Shown here piece after piece: positions 45,632-54,879 of a stretch of DNA of 56,693 nt. Below the pieces are notes generated by a model, which made no database searches, was not told the origin of the DNA, and worked only from the letters and a program-made list of their open reading frames with translations. How positions within the stretch are numbered: position 1 is the stretch's first letter; the number at the start of each line of letters is the position of its first letter. The DNA is from an uncultured Chlorobiaceae bacterium (GTDB lineage: Bacteria; Bacteroidota; Chlorobiia; Chlorobiales; Chlorobiaceae): assembly GCA_903824295.1 (NCBI GenBank), contig CAIJWE010000128.1, positions 1-56,693 on the forward strand. The letters are read 5' to 3'. A program made the translations under genes and the position numbers.

Positions 45632-47404
45632 ATGCATGAATTTGATTTTCTCGGTCAACTGGTGCTTATCGGAGCGTTGGCCGTCGTTATTATTCTGGTT
45701 TTCCAGCGGTTGAAGATTCCGCCGGTTATCGGGCTGATTTTTACGGGCATCCTTTTTGGTCCGTCAGGCATTGGCGCGGTCTATGATCAAAAAATGATTT
45801 CTACGCTTGCCGAGCTTGGCGTCGTGCTTCTGTTGTTTACGATCGGCCTTGAGTTTTCGCTCGATGATTTAAAAAAATTGAAAAAAATTGTGCTGGTTGG
45901 CGGCGTCGTCCAGCTTCTTCTTACTGGTCTGGCTATCAGTTTCTTTTCTTACTGGTTCATGCTTGCCATTGGGCAGGGTATTACCGTTTCAGCCGGTGTC
46001 TTTCTTGGATTTGCCTTTTCTGTCAGCAGTACGGCAATATGCCTGAAGATTCTCAATGACCGCGATGAGCTGACTTTGCAGCATGGTCGCGTTGCTTTGG
46101 GGATTTTGATTTTTCAGGATATCGCGATTGTTCCCCTCATGATTGGCATTAATTTTTTAAATCCTGATGCTGCGCCCTCATTTGCGATGGTTGCTCAAAA
46201 AATCGCCATCATTGCACTCTTTGCCATCGGAATTTTTTTCAGTTTCAGGCTGCTTATGCCGAAAATAGTTCGTCTTATTGCCTCTCTTCATGCCAGGGAG
46301 GTACTGGTTATCGGGGCATTGGTCATCTGTTTCGGTGCGGCTTATTTGACCTCACTGGTTGGTTTGTCGCTTGCCCTTGGTTCATTTGCTGCTGGTATGG
46401 TGATTGCAAGTACCGACGAAAGTCATCAGATAAGCGTGACTATTGATCCCTTTCGTGAGGCGTTCAGCAGCATTTTTTTTATATCTGTCGGGCTTTTGCT
46501 TGACGTCAAGATGGTCAATCTGCCTCTCTTTATTTCCATTGCCCTTGTCGTACTGCTTGTTAAAGGGTTGCTGGTTGCAGGGGTCTCCCTGGTTCTTGGC
46601 AACTCTCTGCGGGTCAGTATGATGGCTGGCATGGCGCTGGCACAGATCGGAGAGTTCTCTTTTGTGCTGGCTGAGAGCGGTCTGAAAAACAGAATTATCA
46701 ATCATGAGGTTTTTCAGGCCATGCTTGTCATTATTGTCGTTACCATGATTGTTACTCCGGCCATGATTGCCATTGCTCCGAAAATTGCGGACCAGGTAGC
46801 TCCTGCACTCGGTTTTATTCCACTTGTTTCAAGGAATGCATCGACTTCTGCCCTGCGTCCACCCGACAGTACCATTATCTGTGCCGGGGAGATTCATGCG
46901 GGTATTATCGGTTTTGGTGTCAATGGTCAGAATGTGGCGGCCGTGCTTCATGCCACCAATATCTCCTACTGTATTCTTGAAATAGATCGGGAAATGGTCA
47001 AGGTGATGAGAGGAAAGGGGGAACCGATTTTTTATGGCGACTGCACAGAAAAAAAAGCGTTGATTCGCGCAGGCATGGATCATGCCCGTGCGCTTGTTCT
47101 CGGTATTTCAGACGCCACAGCAATACGAAAAAGTATCGCGGTGATTCGCGAAATCAATAAAAAAGCGTTCATTATCGTCAGGGCAAGGACTCTTGATGAT
47201 GTTGCAGCGCTTTACAAGGCTGGCGCCGATGTTGTGGTCACAGAAAAATTTGAAACGTCCATTCAAATTTTTTCACAACTCCTGAATCACTTTACGGTTG
47301 ATCCGGAACTGATTCTTGAACAGCAGGCAATTATCCGCCGCGAATGTGAAAAGATATTTCTCTGTTCTCCCGCCTCGGTAACCTCCTCTTCAATGAGGCT
47401 TTAG
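45632..47404 (+). CDS. CPA2-family cation:proton antiporter with TrkA-N domain
   Basis: A 590-residue inner-membrane protein of the KefB/KefC kind. The first 390 residues form about twelve helices, with VIGLIFTGILFGPSGIG near 32 and FSVSSTAICLKIL and FQDIAIVPLM as the Asp-containing transport site. The cytoplasmic RCK/TrkA-N domain starts near 427 (GIIGFGVNGQNVAAVLHATN; its dinucleotide loop is GFGVNGQ) and continues to about 550. There is no TrkA-C domain. Likely K+ or Na+/H+ exchange gated by nucleotide. Confidence 0.9.
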   Translation: MHEFDFLGQLVLIGALAVVIILVFQRLKIPPVIGLIFTGILFGPSGIGAVYDQKMISTLAELGVVLLLFTIGLEFSLDDLKKLKKIVLVGGVVQLLLTGLAISFFSYWFMLAIGQGITVSAGVFLGFAFSVSSTAICLKILNDRDELTLQHGRVALGILIFQDIAIVPLMIGINFLNPDAAPSFAMVAQKIAIIALFAIGIFFSFRLLMPKIVRLIASLHAREVLVIGALVICFGAAYLTSLVGLSLALGSFAAGMVIASTDESHQISVTIDPFREAFSSIFFISVGLLLDVKMVNLPLFISIALVVLLVKGLLVAGVSLVLGNSLRVSMMAGMALAQIGEFSFVLAESGLKNRIINHEVFQAMLVIIVVTMIVTPAMIAIAPKIADQVAPALGFIPLVSRNASTSALRPPDSTIICAGEIHAGIIGFGVNGQNVAAVLHATNISYCILEIDREMVKVMRGKGEPIFYGDCTEKKALIRAGMDHARALVLGISDATAIRKSIAVIREINKKAFIIVRARTLDDVAALYKAGADVVVTEKFETSIQIFSQLLNHFTVDPELILEQQAIIRRECEKIFLCSPASVTSSSMRL

Positions 47405-47587
47405 TGAATCAATGACTATTTTTCACCTCTACCGTTACACTCCCTTAATGGTCGCAGGTTTTTCGACGCGCATTTTTTAGGCCGGAAGTGACTGTTTTAT
47501 CTGAAATCCCCCCTGACGGCTCATTTTTTCTTCATTTATAGATTATATTTCAGCCATATATCAACTCATCACAAGCCGCTTAATCTT

Positions 47588-48550
47588 ATGGCACAACCAA
47601 CGTCACTTCCGACCAGCAAATTCAATAGTTATCGGCAGGAGCAGCTCAATATCCAGGCATCTCAGGACGTAGATGCTGCGAAACGAGCAACCTACGAGCT
47701 TTCATTAATGGAGAACAGTTGCTTTATAGAGCTGAACGGTATTGTTCATCATTATCACGACTCAGGCCCCAGAGATGCCAAAGAGACGGTTGTGCTTATT
47801 CATGGCTGGGATTGCTGGTGGATGTGGTGGCATCATGTGGTCAACTATCTCAACAGCAAAGGGGTACGGACCATATCCTACGACATGCGCGGGCATGGGT
47901 GGTCGGATAATGATCCAAAGAACCACTACCACATCGACTTTTTTGCACATGACCTGCGTGAGCTTGTCAACAAGCTTGAGCTTACAGGGTTTCATATCGC
48001 TGCGTTTTCTTTCGGGCCGTTTGTAGCGCTCGATTATGCCCGTTCGAATCCCGGTCTTATTCGCTCGATGACCTTTTTCAATTTTGGCATGCTCCCGAAC
48101 AATGCCTTTATCAAGGCAGTTTCATCGAATATTATTCCCTTCGTTTTCAATAATATGTTGCGGAAACTGACCTGGTGGTTTCCTGCCTATGTCTATGCAC
48201 GGTTGGTGCTGGCCAAGAATCCGGTTCCGCATCATGATATTCTTATAGCGTTCAGGAGTCTCGGGCTCTGTGCACCGGATGCCATTGAACAAACAACCCT
48301 TCAGATAACCTCTTATGAGGTAACTGGCTCAGTGCCTGATATGGTCAGGGCGGTTGATGCCTCTCTTCTTTTTGTGGCAGGGGCGGGAGATGCGATCATG
48401 ACCTGCAAAAACACCAAAAAGCTGGTTGAGCTGACCGGTAAGGGTCGCTATGTTGAAATACCGAAATGCGGGCACTTGATCACCGTTGAATTGCCAGATA
48501 CGGCCTCGGAGCTTATTATTGGGCATCTTGCAACCGTGGCGGGCCGTTGA
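47588..48550 (+). CDS. Alpha/beta hydrolase
   Basis: A 320-residue soluble hydrolase. The oxyanion motif is VVLIHGWDCWWMWW near 74, the nucleophile elbow AAFSFGPFVALDYA near 138 carries the catalytic Ser, the acid is likely in VAGAGDAIMTCKN and the base in KCGHLITVELPD. The Trp-rich motif after HG and the FSFGP elbow are unusual within the family. The substrate is unknown. Its end overlaps the convergent trpF gene by 35 bases. Confidence 0.85.
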   Translation: MAQPTSLPTSKFNSYRQEQLNIQASQDVDAAKRATYELSLMENSCFIELNGIVHHYHDSGPRDAKETVVLIHGWDCWWMWWHHVVNYLNSKGVRTISYDMRGHGWSDNDPKNHYHIDFFAHDLRELVNKLELTGFHIAAFSFGPFVALDYARSNPGLIRSMTFFNFGMLPNNAFIKAVSSNIIPFVFNNMLRKLTWWFPAYVYARLVLAKNPVPHHDILIAFRSLGLCAPDAIEQTTLQITSYEVTGSVPDMVRAVDASLLFVAGAGDAIMTCKNTKKLVELTGKGRYVEIPKCGHLITVELPDTASELIIGHLATVAGR

Positions 48551-49202
48551 CGTCAACAGAGAGCGCTTCGCGTGCTGCTTTGGTGAATGATCTCATTTTT
48601 AAACTGTCCTTGATACCGGCTGCGGTTTCTACTCCGCTTGCGGTATCAACGCCGTAGGGCTGGATTCGGCGGATTGCTTCGCCGACATTGGTGGCCGTCA
48701 GCCCTCCGGCCAGTATGGCATAACAGGAGTCACCAAGTTCTCGGAAGATACGCGCTGCAAGAGAGAGTGTTATGCTCTCTCCTGTTCCGCCAGCTATGCC
48801 GGGCCGATAAGCATCGAACAGGAAGGTGTTGACGCCGCTTTCTCTGGCAAATTCAAAAACCTCCTCTACCGCAAAATTTTCTTCAGGCCTGAAAACCTTG
48901 ATCACATTTGCCTCGGTGATTGATCGTGCCTGCTCAGGGCTGTACTGTTCGCTGTGCAATTGCGCAATCTGGAGCTTGCAGTAGCGGCAGATGGCATTAA
49001 TCTCTTCAGGTGACTGATCAACAAAGATGCCTGCCGATGCAACAAAGGGCGGCAGTTTTTCAATGATCTCCTTCGCTCGTTCAGGAGTTATTGCCCGTGG
49101 ACTCAAGCTGCTGAAATTGAACCCAAGTGCATCCGCACCAGCCCGGCACGATTCGAGAGCATCCGTCAACCGGGTTATTCCACAGATTTTTATTTTTACC
49201 AT
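48516..49202 (-). CDS. trpF: Phosphoribosylanthranilate isomerase
   Basis: A 228-residue (beta/alpha)8 enzyme that converts phosphoribosylanthranilate to its carboxyphenylamino-deoxyribulose form in tryptophan biosynthesis. The catalytic Cys is in KICGITRLTDA at the N-terminus, and the catalytic Asp in FLFDAYRPGIAGGTGES near 125. The phosphate-binding end of the barrel is AILAGGLTATNV and GVDTASGVE. The stand-alone gene is not next to other trp genes. Its 3' end overlaps that of the hydrolase gene. Confidence 0.92.
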   Translation of the reverse strand: MVKIKICGITRLTDALESCRAGADALGFNFSSLSPRAITPERAKEIIEKLPPFVASAGIFVDQSPEEINAICRYCKLQIAQLHSEQYSPEQARSITEANVIKVFRPEENFAVEEVFEFARESGVNTFLFDAYRPGIAGGTGESITLSLAARIFRELGDSCYAILAGGLTATNVGEAIRRIQPYGVDTASGVETAAGIKDSLKMRSFTKAAREALSVDVNGPPRLQDAQ

Positions 49203-49451
49203 TGGTTTTATGTGCTGAATTGTTCAATCGCCAAGATGTCGATTCTTGCACATCTGATGAGAATTTTGAGTAACAATGCGATAATACTTTTGATAATAAA
49301 AGAGTAAAGCGTAAATTGCTTGCTATCCCCGCTAAATTATAGATACTCCATAATGATCAATTTTTATAATAGCCAAGAAAATTAATAATCAGCATTGTGA
49401 GTCAATGGATCTCTGTTCGCGTTGTTTGGACTCTTTGGGTGACATTACTTT

Positions 49452-49463
49452 ATAAGTACTTAT
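49452..49463. promoter_or_regulatory. Palindrome upstream of the TIR-like/PFK gene
   Basis: ATAAGTACTTAT is a perfect 12-base palindrome 26 bases before the start codon of the next gene, in an AT-rich region. It could be an operator or overlap the promoter. There is no further evidence. Confidence 0.3.
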
Positions 49464-49489
49464 TTATTCATCTCTAAACAGGAAAAGAT

Positions 49490-51706
49490 ATGGAGTATAG
49501 AGTCGCTTTATCATATGCAGGTGAGGATCGGCTTTTCGTTGAATATGTTGCTGATATACTAAAGAAATATATAGGAAAAGACTCTGTCTTTCACTACACA
49601 TCGGGGCCTCACCAAGCAACTATCAATGCTTTTTTTGATTTTATTAATACCTCTTTTGCGAACGAGAGAGCCGATACTCGAGATATTGTAAGAACCGTTT
49701 GTTTTGTTCGTAAATTTAAATTTAATAGAAAGTTATTTATTGTTACCGGACAAGAGACTGAACTTCTTGATAGGGAAAGCAATCCAAGGGGATCTAACCT
49801 TGATCAGTGTTGTACATGGCAAGGGTTGACTAATTCTAGAATGGCTAACAGATTAAATATTGGTACTATATTTGTGACATTACCAGAACATGGTCTTCAA
49901 GACTTGGAGCCATGGTCAGTATCTTTTAATAAAGATTGTTTTGGTCAGAAAATAATTGAGAGTGACCCTGTTTCCGATATCGACCGATCTTCAGCCGAAA
50001 ATGTTGCAGAATTTATTTTACGTGATACATTGGAGTTGAAGCATTCAAAACATTCCTGCAAAGTGTTTACCTATGAGAAGAACGCCATCAAGTTCTACTC
50101 AGAGCTTATGAGTGATTTGAGAAAAAACCCGTTTACACGATTCGGAGAGGAAACTGACCAAAAATATATCAAACTTTTTGCCAAGGATCTTAACGTCATA
50201 TTCAATGAGGGAGTTCCTCTTGTATGGCCGAGTGTTCGGTTACGAACTGATCTGACGTTTACTGCCAATACCTTGCTCAAAGATATTGGTGATGCTCGTC
50301 CTGGATTTGGATCTTTGATATCAGATCAAGTAGTGCCTAACACGGGGGATGAAAACGAACGTGTTGTTGTTTCATCAGCTTTGAGTGAACATCATCATTG
50401 TGCTGACCCGCCTTATGATTCCCAAGCGTGTATGATTCGCAGCAATCTCTGTTTTCCTGAGGCAGGACCACGTTCCAAAATTATGGAATTACAGAGAAAA
50501 GTTGGTATCGTTGTTGGTGGTGGTATTGCTCCAGGCATTAATGCGGTGATTGATGGCATTGTGAGACGACATGAAGATTATAGTATTAATGTAAAAGTTA
50601 TTGGCTTTGAATATGGGCTTTGGGGGCTAAGCCAGAATGCCATAGATATCTCCCAATACAAGAGAAATCTGTCATCAACACGTAACTTGCCAGATGCTCT
50701 CAAAACCGCTGACCATGTGTCACGTGCGGGTTCTGTCTTGGGTACTTTCAGGCTTGATCGGGAGCCTGAAGACGAATTTAAAAATAGGATGGATCAAATT
50801 CTTGAAAATCTTCGAGGATTGGATATTCTATATATGATCGGTGGAGATGGTACTATGAAAGCGGCAAATTTGCTTGCAAAGCTTGCAAGAAAGAGGTCTC
50901 TTTCAACTTCGATTATTGGAATTCCAAAAACTACTGATAATGATATCCTTTGGGTTTGGCAGTCTTTCGGTTTCGCGACCGCTGTCGAGAAAGCAAGGGA
51001 GATTATCAATTGCCTCTCAATTGAAGTTCAATCAAACCCTCGGATCTGTATTCTTCAGCTTTTTGGTTCAGTGTCTGGTTTTGTTGTGAGTCATGCTGTT
51101 TTATCGAGCGATTCCGGCCAATGCGATGCCGCGCTTATTCCTGAATCAAAATTTACGATCAAGGCTCTTGTAGCAAAACTGCGTCGAAAATTTGTGCATG
51201 ATATTGAACAGCCTGAGCAAATTCCATATGGGCTTGTTGTGATGGCCGAGACTGCGATTCCTGAGGACGCTGATATGTATGTCACAGATGCTTGTTTGAG
51301 TACTCCCGAGCGAGAAGCACTTAACAATTATAAGAGTGAACCGATTTACCTTGACGGTCAGACAAGTGATGAACTTCGTTCAGCTTCGCTAAAATTAGTT
51401 GTGGCCGGTATCAAAAAAGAACTTGCTAGTCATTTTAAGACGGTCCGAATTTTTACAAATGAACCTCGGCATATTCTCAGAGCAACCAATCCCAGTTTTG
51501 CCGATATCATTATGGGGCAACGTCTTGGTACCTTGGCCGTGGACAATGCTATGGCAGGTTACAGTAATTTCATGGTAAGCCAGTGGCTCACTGAATATGT
51601 ATTGGTTCCGCTTCCGTTGGTAACATTGGGCAGAAAGCGCATTCCAGATTCCGGAATATTCTGGAAGTCGGTTTTGGCAAAGACTGAGCAGGGAGACTTG
51701 ATGTAA
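49490..51706 (+). CDS. Fusion of TIR-like N-terminal region and phosphofructokinase-like domain
   Basis: A 738-residue protein preceded by AGGAAAAG. The N-terminus YRVALSYAGEDRLFVEYVAD resembles the first strand and helix of TIR domains; after about residue 35 the resemblance fades, and the next 300 residues are not a family I recognise, though WQGLTNSRMANRLNIGTIFV and EHHHCADPPYDSQACMIRS look conserved. From about residue 332 a phosphofructokinase domain is clear: GGGIAPGINAVIDG, IGGDGT (451-455), IPKTTDND (478-485, keeping the catalytic Asp), a degenerate FGSVSGFVVSHAVL, and LGTLAVDNAMAGY. Gly at GGDG suggests ATP rather than pyrophosphate use. The gene is AT-rich compared with neighbours. 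The function is unknown; conflict signalling is a possibility. Confidence 0.8.
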   Translation: MEYRVALSYAGEDRLFVEYVADILKKYIGKDSVFHYTSGPHQATINAFFDFINTSFANERADTRDIVRTVCFVRKFKFNRKLFIVTGQETELLDRESNPRGSNLDQCCTWQGLTNSRMANRLNIGTIFVTLPEHGLQDLEPWSVSFNKDCFGQKIIESDPVSDIDRSSAENVAEFILRDTLELKHSKHSCKVFTYEKNAIKFYSELMSDLRKNPFTRFGEETDQKYIKLFAKDLNVIFNEGVPLVWPSVRLRTDLTFTANTLLKDIGDARPGFGSLISDQVVPNTGDENERVVVSSALSEHHHCADPPYDSQACMIRSNLCFPEAGPRSKIMELQRKVGIVVGGGIAPGINAVIDGIVRRHEDYSINVKVIGFEYGLWGLSQNAIDISQYKRNLSSTRNLPDALKTADHVSRAGSVLGTFRLDREPEDEFKNRMDQILENLRGLDILYMIGGDGTMKAANLLAKLARKRSLSTSIIGIPKTTDNDILWVWQSFGFATAVEKAREIINCLSIEVQSNPRICILQLFGSVSGFVVSHAVLSSDSGQCDAALIPESKFTIKALVAKLRRKFVHDIEQPEQIPYGLVVMAETAIPEDADMYVTDACLSTPEREALNNYKSEPIYLDGQTSDELRSASLKLVVAGIKKELASHFKTVRIFTNEPRHILRATNPSFADIIMGQRLGTLAVDNAMAGYSNFMVSQWLTEYVLVPLPLVTLGRKRIPDSGIFWKSVLAKTEQGDLM

Positions 51707-51824
51707 TTTCTTTTACTTCTTAATTGACGTTACTGTTTTCTGATTTGTAATGCCTTGTTGTGATTGTCTCATATTGTACGTATATTTAAGGCCGGTTACA
51801 ATTTTATTGAATACCGGCAAAGAG

Positions 51825-51896
51825 TGGGGCGTCGCCAAGTGGTAAGGCATCGGCCTTTGGAGCCGACATCCGCAGGTTCGAATCCTGCCGCCCCAG
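51825..51896 (+). tRNA. tRNA-Gln (TTG)
   Basis: The acceptor stem TGGGGCG pairs with CGCCCCA; the anticodon arm TCGGC-CTTTGGA-GCCGA holds TTG, read as Gln; the T arm contains GGTTCGAATCC. Seventy-two bases, no intron, with a G discriminator; CCA is not encoded in full. Confidence 0.95.
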
Positions 51897-51907
51897 CAAG
51901 TTAAAAC

Positions 51908-51941
51908 AAAAAAGGCAACCTTTTCCGGGGTTGCCTTTTTT
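51908..51941. terminator. Bidirectional rho-independent terminator
   Basis: AAAAAAGGCAACC (51908-51920) pairs with GGTTGCCTTTTTT (51929-51941). The A/T flanks make T-runs in both directions, so it can end both the tRNA-Gln transcript and the convergent metK-ahcY operon. Confidence 0.88.
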
Positions 51942-51970
51942 GTTGTCAGTCATTTTTTCGCCCAAACAAA

Positions 51971-53386
51971 TCAATAGCGGTAATGCTCCGGTTTGTAGGG
52001 TCCATCGAGTGGAACTCCGATGTAGGCAGCCTGCTCGTCTGAAAGACGGGTGAGTTTTACACCGAGCTGTTCAAGATGCAGTCTTGCAACCTCTTCGTCG
52101 AGCTCTTTTGGCAGACGGTAGACGCCAACCTGATACTCCTTGGTCCAGAGTTCGATTTGTGCGAGTGTCTGGTTGGTGAAGGAGTTGCTCATCACAAACG
52201 AAGGGTGTCCGGTGGCGCACCCGAGGTTGACAAGGCGTCCTTCTGCAAGCAGATAGATGCAGTTGCCGTTCTCGAAGGTGTACTTGTCGACCTGTGGCTT
52301 GATGTTGAGTCTTTTTGCTCCGGCATAAGCGTAGAGCTGCTCAACCTGGATCTCGTTGTCGAAGTGGCCGATGTTGCAGACAATAGCTTCATCCTTCATC
52401 TGCTTCATGTGCTCAAGGGTGATGACATCCTTGTTGCCGGTCGTGGTCACAAAAATGTTTCCCTCTTTGACCGCTTCATCCATGGTGGAGACTTCGTAGC
52501 CTTCCATTGCAGCCTGCAGCGCACAGATCGGGTCAATTTCTGTGACGATGACCCTTGCACCATAAGCACGCATTGAACGCGCTGAGCCTTTGCCCACATC
52601 GCCATAACCGAGCACCACAACCACCTTACCGGCAACCATCACATCGGTTGCCCGCTTGATGCCGTCAGCCAGTGATTCACGACATCCATAGAGGTTGTCA
52701 AATTTCGATTTGGTGACCGAGTCGTTGACGTTGATGGCAGGGAAGAGCAGTTCGCCTTTTTCCATCATCTGGTAGAGGCGGTGAACACCGGTGGTAGTCT
52801 CTTCCGAAACACCTTTCATCTCTGCGGCAACCTTGTGCCAGCGCTGGTTATCCTCTTCAAAGACCTCCCTGAACTGCTGGTAGAGTGCCTTTTCTTCCAG
52901 ATTCCCCGGAGTTTTTTCGAGCAGTTCCGGGTTGTTCTCGATTTTGTAACCAAGAATGATCATCAGGGTAGCGTCACCGCCATCATCGACGATGAGGTTC
53001 GGCCCTTTTCCGCCTTCAAACTCAAGGATCTGGCGGGTACACCACCAGTATTCTTCAAGGGTTTCGCCTTTCCATGCAAAGACCGGGACACCGGTTACGG
53101 CGATGGCTGCGGCAGCATGATCCTGTGTTGAAAAAATGTTGCAGCTTGCCCAGCGAACCTCGGCTCCGAGTTCCACAAGGGTCTCGATCAGTACAGCCGT
53201 CTGGATGGTCATGTGCAGTGATCCTGCAATACGGGCACCCTTCAGCGGGTATTTACCAGCATATTTGCGCCTGGTGGCCATAAGGCCCGGCATCTCTTTT
53301 TCAGCGACCTCAATCTCCTTCCTTCCCCATTCTGCAAGGGAGAGATCCGCCACTTTATAATCAAGCACCTCTGAGACTGTTGTCAT
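51971..53386 (-). CDS. ahcY: Adenosylhomocysteinase
   Basis: A 471-residue cytosolic NAD-dependent enzyme that splits S-adenosylhomocysteine into adenosine and homocysteine, clearing the product of SAM-dependent methylation. Visible are the [12 protein letters not shown] motif, the [19 protein letters not shown] active-site block, the NAD loop in [20 protein letters not shown], and the HYRY C-terminus that reaches into the neighbouring subunit. The length fits the long bacterial form with the 40-residue insertion. It lies 33 bases after metK on the same strand and shares its leader. Confidence 0.95.
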   Translation of the reverse strand: MTTVSEVLDYKVADLSLAEWGRKEIEVAEKEMPGLMATRRKYAGKYPLKGARIAGSLHMTIQTAVLIETLVELGAEVRWASCNIFSTQDHAAAAIAVTGVPVFAWKGETLEEYWWCTRQILEFEGGKGPNLIVDDGGDATLMIILGYKIENNPELLEKTPGNLEEKALYQQFREVFEEDNQRWHKVAAEMKGVSEETTTGVHRLYQMMEKGELLFPAINVNDSVTKSKFDNLYGCRESLADGIKRATDVMVAGKVVVVLGYGDVGKGSARSMRAYGARVIVTEIDPICALQAAMEGYEVSTMDEAVKEGNIFVTTTGNKDVITLEHMKQMKDEAIVCNIGHFDNEIQVEQLYAYAGAKRLNIKPQVDKYTFENGNCIYLLAEGRLVNLGCATGHPSFVMSNSFTNQTLAQIELWTKEYQVGVYRLPKELDEEVARLHLEQLGVKLTRLSDEQAAYIGVPLDGPYKPEHYRY

Positions 53387-53419
53387 ATTGTCATCTAATT
53401 TTTAATGTGTTGCTATTGT

Positions 53420-54634
53420 TCATGCAAGATCAAAGGCTTTTTTCAGCTCTGCAACCTGCTCGGTTTTTTCCCATGGAAAGATATCACGACCGAAATGACC
53501 GTAGGCTGCGGTCTGCTGGTAGCTCCATCCCTCTGGTTTGTTGAGGCTGAACCGCTTGATGATGGCTGCTGGGCGGAGATCAAAGATCACTTCAGCTTTT
53601 TCCTGGATCGTTGCATCATCGAGACCATGCTTTGCTGTGTCGTGCGTATTGATGTAGATCGATACCGGACGGGCAACACCGATGGCGTAAGAGACCTGCA
53701 CGGTGCATTTGTCGGCCAAGCCTGCTGCGACAATATTTTTTGCAACGTGACGTGCTGCGTAGGCTGCGCTGCGGTCAACCTTGGAAGGATCTTTGCCGCT
53801 GAATGCGCCGCCACCATGGGGAGCTGCGCCGCCGTAAGTATCAACAATGATCTTGCGTCCGGTCAGGCCGGTATCGCCGTGAGGTCCACCGATGACAAAA
53901 CGCCCGGTCGGGTTGATGTGAAATTTGGTCTTTTCGTCGATCAGGCTGGCTGGAATAACAACCTTGACGACATGTTCAATGATGTCATGCTTGATAACTT
54001 CCTGCCATGCGGCTTCGCTGACACCATCCGGCTCCGGATCGTGCTGTGTTGAAACAACAACAGCGTCAACACGGACGACTTTTTCGTTTTCATATTCAAG
54101 GGTCACCTGACTTTTTGCATCCGGACGGAGGTAGGTCATGATTTTGCCCTCCTTGCGGATTTCGGCAAGTTTTTTGACCAACTGCTGGGCAAACTGGATT
54201 GCCGCGGGCATCAGTTCCGGGGTTTCCGTGCATGCATAACCAAACATCATGCCCTGGTCGCCGGCGCCGACACGGTCAAACTCGTCAGCAATCTCTTCCT
54301 TGCGGTCAACGCCGCGATTGATATCGGGTGACTGGCTGTGAAGCGCTGAAAGGACGCCGCATGAGTTTGCTTCGAACATGTACTCGCCTTTGGTGTAGCC
54401 AATTTCGGTGATAACCTTGCGGGCTATCGTCTGGATATCAACAATTCCTTTGGTTGTGACTTCGCCACCAACAATTACCTGACCGGTTGTAACGAATGTT
54501 TCACAGGCAACGCGTGAATTTGAGTCCTGACGAAGAAAATCATCAAGAACGGCATCGGAAATCTGATCGGCAACCTTGTCCGGGTGTCCTTCTGAAACGG
54601 ATTCTGAGGTAAAAAAATACCTTGTTTGTGACAT
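53420..54634 (-). CDS. metK: S-adenosylmethionine synthetase
   Basis: A 404-residue enzyme that makes SAM from methionine and ATP. ATG 54634 gives [20 protein letters not shown], the standard N-terminus; the longer frame from 54724 encodes a Phe-rich stretch unlike any MetK and runs into the structured leader. Signature blocks are [28 protein letters not shown] near 125 and [20 protein letters not shown] near 265. It is the first gene of the metK-ahcY operon. Confidence 0.95.
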   Translation of the reverse strand: MSQTRYFFTSESVSEGHPDKVADQISDAVLDDFLRQDSNSRVACETFVTTGQVIVGGEVTTKGIVDIQTIARKVITEIGYTKGEYMFEANSCGVLSALHSQSPDINRGVDRKEEIADEFDRVGAGDQGMMFGYACTETPELMPAAIQFAQQLVKKLAEIRKEGKIMTYLRPDAKSQVTLEYENEKVVRVDAVVVSTQHDPEPDGVSEAAWQEVIKHDIIEHVVKVVIPASLIDEKTKFHINPTGRFVIGGPHGDTGLTGRKIIVDTYGGAAPHGGGAFSGKDPSKVDRSAAYAARHVAKNIVAAGLADKCTVQVSYAIGVARPVSIYINTHDTAKHGLDDATIQEKAEVIFDLRPAAIIKRFSLNKPEGWSYQQTAAYGHFGRDIFPWEKTEQVAELKKAFDLA

Positions 54635-54735
54635 GTTCTGAAAAGGTTTTGAGTTAAACGAATGAAAGTGAAAACAAGAAAAAAAATGAAGCAACGGAAA
54701 GCTTTTTCGTGAGAGGGATGTCACAAAGAGATGAC

Positions 54736-54805
54736 CCGGGACACGGAAAAACTTCCGACAAGCTCCAGAACAAACGATTCAGAAGCTTGCGACACCGTGT
54801 CCATA
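54736..54805 (-). promoter_or_regulatory. Candidate SAM-Chlorobi RNA motif in the metK-ahcY leader
   Basis: The leader can fold into a two-part hairpin. An outer stem of eight perfect pairs joins 54795-54802 with 54739-54746 (GGACACGG with CCGTGTCC on the minus strand), and an inner stem joins 54782-54789 with 54759-54766 (CAAGCTTC with GGAGCTTG, one G-U). The two are separated by unequal internal loops. In Chlorobi, an RNA called SAM-Chlorobi has been described upstream of metK-ahcY operons. The position and structure fit that class, but I cannot match its consensus from memory base by base. Confidence 0.6.
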
Positions 54806-54879
54806 GGTAATGGGGATGCCGATGAAAAATTAAGCCAAAATGTAACCATTCGTTTTCTTCTATGCAAAAAATCTCTTGC

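Noticed and set aside
53405-54052. Plus-strand frame of 215 codons antisense to metK
   Set aside because: It is a shadow of the highly conserved metK coding sequence.
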